A stretch of DNA of 64,000 nucleotides from Zhengitettix transpicula (lineage: Eukaryota; Arthropoda; Insecta; Orthoptera; Tetrigidae): positions 105,299,738-105,363,737 of the forward strand of contig CM073593.1 of NCBI GenBank assembly GCA_037074705.1, in the 5' to 3' direction. The translations under genes and the position numbers were made by a program. The notes under the pieces were generated by a model, which was not told the origin of the DNA, ran no database searches, and saw nothing but the letters and a program-made list of their open reading frames with translations. Numbering within the stretch: the stretch's first letter is position 1; every line of letters begins with the position of its first letter. Shown one piece after another: positions 47,520-57,794 of this stretch.

Positions 47520-49010
47520 TTTTTTTCCATTTCGTAAAAACAAAAATCTTATAATTTATATTAAAGTTATTTTCACTGTAAATATACACACAGGTATTTA
47601 AATAATAGTTGTTAAAGGTCGGAAACACTACAAATGCTCCTTCGTTGCTCTCGAGAAAAAATCAATGCATATAAACGACATCCTCAGTCAAATTTACGCT
47701 TCTCCGTTGACCTCCAAATGACAGTTATTCCACGAAAAATAAATAAAAGGACTCCTTCAGTTAATATCATTTTGCTTCCCCGGTCTCCAAACGGAAGTTA
47801 AGTACAATAAACGTACAGGGTGTTTAAAAAAGAATCATCCAGTGCCTTTATTTGTCTTATCTTGACATCGTGGGGGGAGGGGGGAAGAGACTAAATTTCC
47901 AGATTCCATGAGTATATTCGTTCGCCATTTCGGATATATTTAATTTTTTATTTAGTCCAATTCACCGATCCCAGCTTATTGAGGATCTGTTACGTTACTG
48001 TCCGAATTCTGTTTGCTTTTTATAGCACTTATTATTAATTCATATAAATTTCCTCACCCTACGATAGATTAAAACCGCAGTTCAACGGTAATGATTGCAA
48101 AGTACTGGTCTGTAATTTACGAAACTCTCAACGCCTCTTTGTACCTCAGGAGGCATTGGAATTCCGTCGATATCGTCAGTCGATTCGTCGCGGGTTGGTG
48201 AGAGAAGGGGCTGATGCTGCTGCTGCTCACTGACGGGGGTGCAAAGGAACCCGAACGTGCCTGAAAAAAAAAACCTCAACCACACAATTTACCTCCACAA
48301 ACATCGCCGGGGGTGTCTCAATGAATTTTAATAAGTTATTTTTCTCGTTTCAGGAACATATTAGTTTCCTTCACGGGATTAACATAAAATCACCATTTGG
48401 CGAGGTGGAGAGGGACACCACTGTTTGTGTGATGACAGCGACCACCCTTCAGCTTTCCCTCCTCCCCCCTCCCCCCCCCCCGGGCGCGCGCACCCCCCAC
48501 GACTCCATCAGATACGGAATTACTTGATTTCCCTCGTGCCCTGCCATTTTAATACTCCTGTGTGCCCTACAGGATTGGATAAGGAGAGGACAGTGATTTA
48601 TCTTCACTCCTGCGAAAGAAGAAAAAATTTCACCTCCACCCGCGAGTATAAAAATAAAATAAAAAAATTACACGTGACTTAGCTAAAAACACACACACAC
48701 GCACACAGGAACGCATATTTTCGAAACATTGCGGGAGAAACGTTTTAACGGACGTGTCGGGACCGTGAAGCTCTTATCCATTGAAAAACTGAGAAATTTG
48801 AATCGAGTATGTTACATCGCGGCCGCAGAAACGGAATAAATCTGCATAAAGAAGGCGGTGGATTGTATGAAAACTGCGGTGGCGGCTTTTAAAACGCTCG
48901 ATTTTCCCCCCACAATTCCCTTACATTAGCCACACCTAGTGACAGCCCGATTCTGGTAAAGTCTTTGAATCTGGATTTCATATTTTCTCTACAATGGTGA
49001 GATATTATTA
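47520..49010. other. Unassigned; possible acceptor at 48354
   Basis: A pyrimidine-rich tract ending in TTTCAG (48349-48354) precedes an open plus frame of about 57 codons (to 48527) that runs into a proline-rich C-run. A 50-base exon ending at GCGAG/GTGGAG (about 48403) is conceivable. No domain is recognised. Confidence 0.3.
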
Positions 49011-49014
49011 TTGA

Positions 49015-49165
49015 GATTAATCGGGTATTCAAATTGTCTTGGAGTAGAAAAATTGCGAAAGAAAAAGAAAAATAAAAGGAATGAAAAGGCAAGAAACAAG
49101 AAAAGAAAGAAAGAAAGAGGCAGGTTAACGAGAATGATCGTCTAGAAGATCAGAAGGAAGAAGTA
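49015..49165. repeat. Family H copy
   Basis: It matches 9535-9820: TTGTCTTGGAGTAGAAA, GAAACAAGAAAAGAAAG, AGAGGCAGGTTAA and TCGTCTAGAAGATCAGAA. Confidence 0.65.
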
Positions 49166-49194
49166 GTGATATTAAAATGAAAAAAAATACGTCT

Positions 49195-49280
49195 GATTAA
49201 AATAATGAACGGGAAAGATGACCAAGTACAGACAAAAAGGGGTAATATAAATACCACACAACGTTTCTGGGATGATGAGA
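49195..49280 (-). repeat. Family C right end, inverted
   Basis: CAAGTACAGACAAAAAGG, ATATAAATACCACACAACGT and TTCTGGGATGATGAGAG are the reverse of the C terminus. Family A begins immediately after it. Confidence 0.65.
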
Positions 49281-49281
49281 G

Positions 49282-49812
49282 AGTTCTTTTGAAAGATACC
49301 CCATGCCCTGAGATCTCTGGCGGAGGCTTCCTTTCGGGATGCCTTTTCCTCTCCGTTTTTCAACTAAGGTTCCCACAAGTCGAGGCACCTTGGCCTGTTC
49401 TTTCTGATAGGTGTATGTTACGGGGTCACAGACCTTGGGCATACGGTAAGAGTTGTCCGCTATTCCTATTGGAACTGTCGGCCAGCTGCCTCCTAAACTG
49501 GTCGAGACACTGAGAAGGAAATGCTGCGTCCCCACAGCAAACTCTTCTCCTGCTATCGGAAGGGCGTGGGACAAGTACCCAATGCCCGACCTACCTGATG
49601 CAGGTTTTTCTAGGGTTTTCCCCTGCATTTCTTTAGGCGAATGCCGGGTAGGATCCTTAATATATTTCCCGGGGGCCCCTAGTTAACCCTTGGCTACCTT
49701 CCTCTACCCTTCCACATCCCCCCTTTCAAATCCCTTCCTATGCTATTTAAAGGGGTGTTGCCCAACGTGGTTTACCCTCATGTAGCCTGTTGCCTGTTGC
49801 CCTAAAAAATTT
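49282..49812 (+). mobile_element. Family A, hairpin lost
   Basis: The extreme 5' end is replaced by unrelated bases at the border with C. The remaining blocks are complete, and the tail GTTGCCTGTTGCCCTAAAAAA has a small duplication of CCTGTTG. Confidence 0.85.
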
Positions 49813-50149
49813 CACGAAAAAAAAATTCAACATGATGACGGTAGTAATAATTAGCGAAACGTCGTTGCTAATTATTTTTTTAATAATAAACATATTGTTA
49901 ATTAGAACTTAAAGAAAAATGTAGATGTGCAGAAATAACCATAAACAGTTTAAGAACGGACCATGTTGAATAAACAACATAGTTTTGTATTAGTGACTAA
50001 GGACCTACCATATATGTACTAATATGTTTAAAGATATTGTGATTTTAATTATAGACAGGAACATAATAGTTGAAAGCTTCCTACCGATTATTTAATAAAA
50101 TTAATGTTTATTTAACAGTCCTTAAAAAAATTATTACAATTACTTACAG

Positions 50150-51900
50150 ATTTTTAATATCAAGCAAAGAATTATAGTTATTTGTTTTTTTAGAAAAAAA
50201 TCCTTTATTCTCTTGTTAATAATAATCTACATTTAACAACCATTCACATACATTTGTTATAATTGGGGAAAAAAAGTATGTATCATAAAATTTTAATTGT
50301 GCGACATAAAAACGTTTCCGTTCTTATTTTTTGCAGTCTTCAGGCCGTCTCTGACTCGATGCCAATTTTCTAAACGTTTCCTTAGTCTAATATTGACAGA
50401 AGTTAAAATGAAATGTAGTCGTTGAAAAAAAATTAATTATTTTTATATGTGACGTGAGAGGGATAATTATCAGTGTTCATATTATTAGCTAGATGTAAGT
50501 TGTTTAATTGTGGTTTTTATGTTTATTACATTCCATTTTAAAACGAACAAGTAAGGACAATTTTTTTGAGGATCCGAAATTAATTATACCAGGTTGAAAT
50601 TAGTTGTTTGTATATATCCGAGTATGAAGTAATTAATCATTATCGTCATTACTCAAACGAAGAAAAAAATCGGTTTGTTTCTGTGACGTAGCCTGTGACG
50701 TCACTCACGTCTCGCGCACTGTTCGATACACGTCTCGGTAATTATCAAAGTAATCGACGGAACGACAACTTTCTTCTAAAGGACTATAATTTGATCAGGA
50801 ATAAAATTTAATTCTTATTAATTCCTTTCAACTGAGTTACTTATTTTTTTTAAAAAAATTATTCAGTATCCGTAATTAATTATATCAGGGTGAAATTAGT
50901 CGCTTGTATATATATATATATACACGTGTATGAAGTAATTCATCATTATCGTCATTACTCAAACGAGAAAAAAAATCTGTTCGTGATAATAATAAGAATA
51001 ATCTACAAGTGTACGCGGCTGCTTCCCTTCGTTTCTGTGACGTAGCCTGTGACGTCACTCACGTCTCGCACTGTTCGATACACATCTCGGTAATTATCAA
51101 AGTAATTGACGGAACGACAACTTTCTTCTAAAGGACTATAATTTGATCAGGAAAAAAAATTAATTCTTATTAATTCCTTTGAACTGAGTTACTTGTTTTT
51201 TAAATATATTATTGAGTATCCGTAATTAAATATATCAGTGTGAAATTAGTCGCTTGTATGTATATATATATATATATATTTATTTATATATGTATATATA
51301 CGTGTATGATGTAATTAATCATTATCGTCATTACTCAAACGAAGAAAAAAAAGTTTTGCTTCGGTGACGTAGCCTGTGACGTCACGCACGTCTCGCACTG
51401 TTCGATACACGTCTCGGTAATTATCAAAGTAAATGACGGAACGACAACTCGTTTTGTCTTATTCTAAAGGACTACACTTTGATCACGAAAAAAAAATAAT
51501 TCTTATTACTTCCCTTGAATTGTGTGTTACTTTTCGAAAAATTATATTTGCATTAATTTAGAATCAACGATTAACTTCAGCGTCAATTACGTACAAATTT
51601 TTAATATCAAGCAGGGAATTATAATTATTTGTTTTTTTTTAAAAAAAATCCTTTATTCTCTTGTTAAGAATAATCTACATTTAACAACCATTCACATACA
51701 TTTGTTATAATTGAAGAAAAATAATATTTATAATAATAAATAATAATAATAATAAAAATAAAAATAATAAATAAAAATAATATTTATATTAATTGAACAG
51801 GATAAAAACGTTTCCGTGCTGATTTGTTGCAGTCTTCAGGCCGTCTCTGTCTCGGTGCCGATTTTTTAAACGTTTCAGTAGTCTAATATTATTTTCTCAG
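50150..51900. repeat. Family F tandem array 1
   Basis: The flanks 50153-50400 and 51594-51870 are copies of each other (TTTAATATCAAGCA, CCTTTATTCTCTTGTTAA, ACATTTAACAACCATTCACA, then AAAACGTTTCCGT and GCAGTCTTCAGGCCGTCTC). Between them three units of 326-354 bp each carry a GTGAAATTAGTCGCTTGTAT-type block, a TA run, TCATTATCGTCATTACTCAA, GTGACGTAGCCTGTGACGTC at 50683, 51037 and 51364, TCTCGGTAATTATCAAAGTA and ACGGAACGACAAC. The flanks also hold hammerhead-like remnants on minus (CTGAAGA, GAAACG). Confidence 0.8.
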
Positions 51901-52900
51901 AATTAAAAAAAAACTTTCTAAAACTCTAGAATGTTTACTACCCCACATTTATTATAATTTCGTAGACCTATCGCGTGTATTTTGGGTTTTTCTATCTTTA
52001 GTCCTGACATTTTGCTGAAATGTCTCCCCCGGTACTTCAGACCTATTAATTACTTAGTAAACTAACTGTCCTACATTGGAAGAGACGGGCCTGTGACATT
52101 TCTTGTCCAAACCGGTGACTTCAACAGTTTCTTAGAAACCCCCCCCCCCCCGCGAGTTTTACTTAAAGCCGGTTCCCAGGAAATCCAATTACCCGCTCAC
52201 GTAAGAAATGTTTTATTTTGCAGGCGCCCCGCCTCCTTCTAGCCCGAGGTTGTCTGTGATCTGTTACGTAAAATCACGAAACCCTCCTCGCTTTACAAAG
52301 TACTCTCTCTCTCTATATATATATATACATACACACGCTCGCTTCGTCTGTAGTAATGCAAGTCTAACCAGTGCTAGAATATTCCTTTAACAGTTCTTGG
52401 GAGAGAGAAAATAAAACACACCCGCGTGTCACTTGACAGTATTTCCCCGAAGGTATTATTTATATAAAAATAAAATAAACGAGAAGACAAATCCCGTTTC
52501 ATCGCAGACCTTCTTATTTGAGAATGCACAGGAGGGAGCTGATATAATATCCTCACTCCGGGCTCGAGAGTTCTGTATGAAGGTTTCGCGTGACTCCGCG
52601 CCGTTAGGCAGCAAGAAACACACTCGCCACAACTTCGCTGCTTTCATTTTCTCAAGAATACCTGCATGACGGGAATAACACAAGTGGATGGATCCATAAA
52701 TTTCACCACAACTTGCAGAGTAACTGTAGAAATTTTTTTTTCTGTGTACCGTTAAAACTACTATATTATTACTAGGATCGTAAATTCCTGAATTATAAAA
52801 ACTGTAAGAAACGCAACGTTCATGAATTTCACATTAACCGTACCTACTAAAAGACAGGACTGTTTTTTTAAAAAAATCCAAATTTATAAAACAATTTCCA
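51901..52900. other. Unassigned spacer
   Basis: C-run at 52140. A TTTTATTTTGCAG acceptor-like sequence at 52210-52222 has no clear exon after it. Frames of 60-78 codons on both strands at 52374-52683 are unrecognised. Confidence 0.35.
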
Positions 52901-52906
52901 TAGAAG

Positions 52907-53015
52907 AAGATGCAGACAGGTTGTATATAGGATAATCCACATAATGCCAAATCACCCTCTTGCACCATACGGAAGGGACTGAAAAGGGGGGATACGGGAA
53001 GGTAGCCAAGGTATA
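52907..53015 (-). mobile_element. Diverged family A tail fragment
   Basis: GACAGGTTGTATATAGGATA, TAATCCACATAATGCCAA and GGAAGGTAGCCAAGG follow the family A tail order with many changes. Confidence 0.55.
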
Positions 53016-53034
53016 ATAATCACTTTTAATTATT

Positions 53035-53425
53035 TTTGGGGGGTTAACAGGCTACACAAGGGTAATCCACATAGCGGCAACTCCGCTTTAATAGCATAGG
53101 AAGGGATTTGAAAGGGGGGATGCGGAAGGGTTAACTAGGGCCCCCGGGCTATAGTTTAAGGATCCTACCCGGCATTCGCCTAAAAGTATTGCAGGAAAAA
53201 CCCTAGAAAAACCTGCATCAGGTAGGTCGGGCATTGGGTACTTGTCCCACGCCCATCCGATAGCGGGAGAAGAGTTTGCTGTGGGGTCGCAGAATTCCCT
53301 TCTCCGTACCTCGACCAGTTTAGGAGGCAGCTGGCCGACTGTTCCAAAGGGAATAGCGGACTACTCTTACCGTATGCCAAGAGTACCGGACTGTCGGATC
53401 AGACCTCGGCTTAGTTCAAATAACC
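53035..53425 (-). mobile_element. Family A, partial
   Basis: It runs from the tail end (GTTAACAGGCTACACAAGGG) to CTTACCGTATGCC and lacks the 5' third. The AGAGGAAGGTAGCCA block near 53130 is deleted. Confidence 0.8.
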
Positions 53426-53460
53426 GAGGAGTGAGAGGAGAAGGTAGACGGAAATGCAGA

Positions 53461-53670
53461 GGAAGCCCCCCTTTCAAATCCCTTCCTATGCTATTAAAGG
53501 GGAGTTGCCCAATGTGGATCACCCTCAAGTAGCCTGTTGCCCTAAAATAAAAATGGCTACCTTCCTCTACCCTTCCGCATCCCACCTTTCAAATCCCTTC
53601 CTATGCTATTAAAGGGGAGTTGCCCAAAGTGGATCACCCTCATGTAGCCTGTTGCCCTAAAAAAATTATC
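53461..53670 (+). mobile_element. Two tandem family A tails
   Basis: 53465-53552 and 53555-53670 each end in GTAGCCTGTTGCCCTAAAA. Both are 5'-truncated to under 115 bp, face the same way, and stand opposite the copy at 53035. Their near identity suggests local duplication or two independent truncated insertions. Confidence 0.8.
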
Positions 53671-53799
53671 ATAATAAGTTATAAATGAAATAAAATATGT
53701 ACATAAGTAGCTTCCTTTGTATTAAAGACTGAAAGAAGTGTTATATATTTGTAAATATTAGATAAATAAAAGTAAAAAAAGTTAAATGCTAAATAAATG

Positions 53800-53850
53800 G
53801 CCCGCAACGTTTCTGAAATCATTTGTTTCTTTTGTCAGGTTATTTAAAAA
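53800..53850 (-). ncRNA. Hammerhead-like remnant
   Basis: The minus strand reads CTGACAA, an imperfect arm, then CAGAAACGTTGCGGG. The core G8 and the cleavage triplet are changed. Confidence 0.3.
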
Positions 53851-54694
53851 GCGTTAAGAGCCGTAAGAACCTCACGCCTTCTAAAACCATAGATTCCTCC
53901 TGTTGTGTTGCGTTTAAATAAATTATTTTGATTATGCAATATCCTTTAAATAAACTCGTATTGTATTGGATCTTTTTTTATGGATAAGCAGAAAGTTCGA
54001 CTCTTTTTCTGTTATCAACAGAAATGTACAACCCGAAAGGTTACAAAAATAGTCAAATATTTAAACAATTATATTTATTTATTGTAATTTAATTTTTTTA
54101 GTACGGCCATGAACCTTCCCCTGTTATCTGGGCGCAACGTGTAGCCCCTACGCACTCCTCTACCAGCAACACGTCGCAAGATTTGCCACAAAGTATTTCT
54201 TTCGGCTGACATTTTCCGCTCGCTTTGACCAAACCCGTCAAATTACGTTGACGTCTGAAATGTTCCATTTCTTTTTTTTCTTTTCGCCGACGTCGGTTCA
54301 CGCTCCCAAGGATGGTTTTAAGAAGATGTAAATGCGGTTGACGAAGCGTTCACGTGTGTAAAGGCACGCGCCGCAGAAAAACAGGTTTATGAATGCGCGA
54401 CATCGCTCACTCACTCGCCAACATGTTGGAATTTTTAAATGGGTTTCCTTCTCTTTTATCATTAATACGTTCGTTACGCAAAATAACACTTATTTTTCTT
54501 CCCCCTTCATCGTAGTAGTGATACGTATTAAGTGGGATTCACGACAGTAAAATTTAATATTTTTTTTATAAATTAGGCTGACGAGTGGAAATGTAAATTC
54601 AACAGTATCAAAACAACCAAATTTTACCGTCAACTAAATAATATATTTCCATTAGAAAGTACTGTCACAATTATATAAAAACACTCCATGAGCC

Positions 54695-54790
54695 TTCGGC
54701 GCCGTGTTATGTGCGGCCGTGTCATGAGCGGACAAACCCATACAGTGCGATGAGCCCCACCAATCCCCCTTCTTGACCGTCGGGTTATCA
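54695..54790 (+). repeat. Family G copy 2
   Basis: GTGCGGCCGTG, TCATGAGCGGACAAAC and CCCCCTTCTTGACCGT match 4490-4575, with a longer middle here. Confidence 0.6.
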
Positions 54791-55126
54791 GTTGGAAATT
54801 CTCTAAATAGTAACTTTTTTTCCCCATAGGTCGAAATAGTGATGTCGGAAAATTTGACATCCAAAAGACACACAAGCATTTATATATAATATAATTATAA
54901 ATACAACACTTTGACCTTGACCTTCAACAGGCATATAAAGACAAAACTATTAATTTACAGATTTTATTTTTATGTCTGTTTATATTAAATAAATAATGCT
55001 GGTTTTTTTACCAACAACAGACAATATTTTTTATTTATTTACGACAACGTTTCGGTTCGTGTTTGTACCTTCACCAGGTTGATGCAGTTTTTTGACCAAT
55101 AACAGACAATATTTTTTATTTATTTA

Positions 55127-55175
55127 CGACAACGTTTCGGCAAGTGTTTGTACCTTCATCAGGTTGAAATAAATA
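55127..55175 (-). ncRNA. Type I hammerhead ribozyme (unit 2)
   Basis: The core is intact: CTGATGA, GAAAC, GTC. Helix II has a G.U pair and a shortened top (GGTA/TGCC). Predicted to cleave after the C of GTC on a minus-strand RNA. Confidence 0.65.
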
Positions 55176-55209
55176 ATACAGGGGGTTTTTTACCAATACC
55201 AGACAATGT

Positions 55210-55272
55210 TTTTATTTATTTACGACAACGTTTCGGTACGTGTTTGTACCGTCATCAGGTTGAAATAAATAT
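55210..55272 (-). ncRNA. Type I hammerhead ribozyme (unit 3)
   Basis: Intact core with perfect GGTAC/GTACC helix II, and C rather than A between CTGATGA and the helix. Helix I is complete. Confidence 0.7.
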
Positions 55273-55483
55273 CTCAGTTTTTTTACCAACACAAGACAAT
55301 ACTTTTTATTTATTTAGGACAACGTTTCGTTACGTGTTTGTACCTTCACCAGGTTGAAATAAATATTGCAGTATTTTGACCAGTACCAGACAATATTTTT
55401 TATTTATTTACGACAACGTTTCGGTACGTGTCATCAGGTTGAAATAAACAATGCAGGTTTTTTACCAATACCAGACAATATTT

Positions 55484-55546
55484 TTTTATTTATTTACGAC
55501 AACGTTTCGGTACGTGTTTGTACCTTCATCAGGTTGAAATAAATAA
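55484..55546 (-). ncRNA. Type I hammerhead ribozyme (unit 6)
   Basis: It matches the unit consensus at every core and helix position, including 10 bp in the upper part of helix I. It is the best candidate for an active ribozyme in the window. Confidence 0.75.
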
Positions 55547-55679
55547 TACAGGGTTTTTTTTACCAATACCAGCCAATATTTTTATTTATTTACGACAACG
55601 TTTCGGTACGTGTTTGTACCTTCCTCAGACTTCTTGATGATACAAATTTATTTTGACAAATTGCTGCGCAGGAAAGACC

Positions 55680-55735
55680 CGATGAATGTACAAACACGTA
55701 CCGAAACGTTGTCGTAAATAAATAAAAATAAATAT
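55680..55735 (+). ncRNA. Inverted hammerhead unit closing the satellite
   Basis: The plus strand reads CCGATGA (core U4 to C), TGTAC, AAACAC, GTACC, GAAAC, GTT, GTC, GTAAATAAATAAA. It faces the seven minus-strand units across about 45 bases, so the array ends in a palindrome-like turn. Confidence 0.7.
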
Positions 55736-56130
55736 CGATAATAAGCAAGCTGGACAAAAAAAAATACTTGGAGAATAATTTTTAATTGACACGATTGTAA
55801 ATTCATCTGTTATTATTTTTAATTAAAGTAAATATTAGATCTTAGCTCAAATTCGAGTAGATTTCGTCCTTACTGTACCTAAATAATAAACCGTTTCTTT
55901 CTGGAAGTTTTTTCATTGACTTTCATTACCAGGACAAATTTTTGTTCCTTCTATAAAGAGGCTTTTTTTTTCGACATCGTAATTTACTTAAATATTTTGA
56001 CGTTAATTAATTAATAAAGTGGATTTAGCACCGAATAATAATTAAATAAACACATAAAAATGACCGGAAACTGTGAGGTATAAGAAATGGAAAATATTAT
56101 GAATTAAACGGGGAAATCTTTAAAATTATA

Positions 56131-56207
56131 TCTTCCTATGCTATTAAAGGGGAGTTGCCACCATGTGGATTACCCTCATGTAGCTTCCCTGTTACCCTAA
56201 AAAAAGA
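56131..56207 (+). mobile_element. Family A tail joined to family B
   Basis: Only the last 75 bp are left (CTTCCTATGCTATTAAAGGG to CTGTTACCCTAAAAAAAG). AGAGAAACGGTACTGTAGGG follows, the same A/B junction as at 34300. Confidence 0.85.
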
Positions 56208-56865
56208 GAGAAACGGTACTGTAGGGGTGAGAAACCCCTAGCATAAAGGTGGGAATAATTATAATTGAAATAACGTGTTAATTTTGTGTTAAATTATTGC
56301 TCGTAAAGAGACCATGACGTCACTGGGTAGAGAGAGACGTTACTACGCGACGAACAAAGGAAATAGTTCCGTTTCCTGTAATGCAATAAAGCAGAAATAT
56401 TTTCATTGAATAAAAATTATTTGTACAGTAATTGTCTATGTAATAATAATAAAACACAATACGAAATACTTTACGATCCTTTGCGGGAAATGTAAGTTAA
56501 TTTTCGCCGCCATGTTTAGTGACTCCAATATGGCGACTGTTTGTTTACATTGTGACTGTAGCTAAGAATTTAATCAATTTTAATCTTTGGTAACGTCTGA
56601 AGACTGTGGGACAATTATATCCTGCAGTAGTCAAGGAGTTTATTTAAGGAGAAATTCGGAGGTATGATTTTTGCGACTGATGCAATAAAATTCCAATGTA
56701 TTTTACTGCTGTTCAATTAAGGCACTATCGTGGTCAAAAGTGTGTACGGAACTAGGAACAGTTAGATCACTTCTTGACTAAAGATTAATACAGAATTAAA
56801 TACTTTTTCGGGTTTATATAAATAAAAAATACACGGGCAACGCCGGGCACCCGTGATAGTTATTA
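56208..56865 (-). mobile_element. Family B, 3' end replaced by family A
   Basis: The reverse complement runs from the B head (CGGGTGCCCGGCGTTGCCCG near 56832-56853) to GGGGTTTCTCACCCCTACAG, with TGACGTCA at 56317-56324. B's own 3' end is absent; family A takes its place. Confidence 0.85.
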
Positions 56866-56869
56866 ATAA

Positions 56870-57790
56870 TTTCGAAATTTTCCTCAAATCGTATTTCGAG
56901 GATTCACGTCTCATTTCACCGACTTTTTGAAGTTCCCTTTCGCCTTATTTCGCTTCCAGAGATCCGTCGCGGAGACGCCAACAATTCCTCGACATATATC
57001 AAGACTATCAGCAACTATAAACTTGAACCCAGAAGTCACTGTCGGTGACAAGTTATATTCCAATTAGCAGACTGAAATTTGTTATCTTGATTAAAGCAAG
57101 CGGGAGTAGTTCGCAGCAAATTACAGGTTGCCTCCGGAGAAGGGACGGGGTGGTGGGAGACGGACGAGTAGGAGGAGGAGGAGGAGGAGGAAGACACTAA
57201 TTGATATAATTGGTTTCTATCGGTAATGTAGCCAATCCTGACTTGAGAAATGGACGCCGAAGGCCGTTGGCTGAATGGTAACTAGACGTGGTACACAGGC
57301 AGTGCGTCTCTAATTAACCACCCAATCGCCCACGGGGGTGTTTTATTTTATTTACTCCTGGCCGATACTGGAAAATTTACATCTTTCAACCAGACTAATG
57401 ACTCGAGAACAGTTCCTCTTCCTTCACACTAGTCGATCTTATCGTCTCTGAATATAGTGTTGTTTTTTTCTTTTCAAACGAATTTATCTCCATTTCTTCC
57501 CCAGACAGGAGCTCATAAACAGTTTAACGACCAACTAAGAAAAAAAAACCTGCGGTCATTGTATATAAGAAACCTGCAAAGTTCTTCCGGACGACCATTA
57601 ACTTAACTGACGGAACAACGTGACAAGAATCGCTATAAAAGCAAGAACAGACGGATCGAGAGAAAAAAAAAACCCTACGTTAAAAGCAAAACCTTGTGTG
57701 TAATGAGGATTTAGTGCTGCCGTACATGTAACATTTTAAAAAGCAAGTAATTTAAATAGGGAAATAAACAAGAATTAAAAGTGAGCGTAA
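56870..57790. other. Unassigned spacer
   Basis: (GGA)n at 57170-57192. No gene or repeat is recognised. Confidence 0.45.
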
Positions 57791-57794
57791 ACAT

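Larger units (their letters stand above)
55020..55635 (-). repeat. Hammerhead ribozyme satellite, seven units
   Basis: The anchor AACGTTTCG recurs at 55046, 55131, 55227, 55321, 55415, 55501 and 55597, a period of 85-96 bp. On the minus strand each unit reads ATTTATTTCAAC, CTGATGA, A, GGTAC, loop AAACAC, GTACC, GAAAC, GTT, GTC, GTAAATAAATAAA. Helix I pairs AC/GT and, past a two-base bulge, ATTTATTT/AAATAAAT. Helix II has 5 bp and helix III 2 bp. Units 2, 3 and 6 have intact cores. Units 1 and 4 have CTGGTGA. Unit 5 lacks half of helix II. Unit 7 has CTGAGGA and foreign flanks. Any plus-strand reading frame here is incidental. Confidence 0.85.

Noticed and set aside
49197..49628. 143-codon minus-strand frame as a protein gene
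   Set aside because: It lies wholly inside a family A retroposon on the strand opposite the A-tail and runs past the element's border. The same peptide stretch appears in other copies only because the DNA is repeated.
55020..55635. CRISPR-like array
   Set aside because: The units are long, continuous and similar along their whole length with no unique spacers. The composition is eukaryotic.
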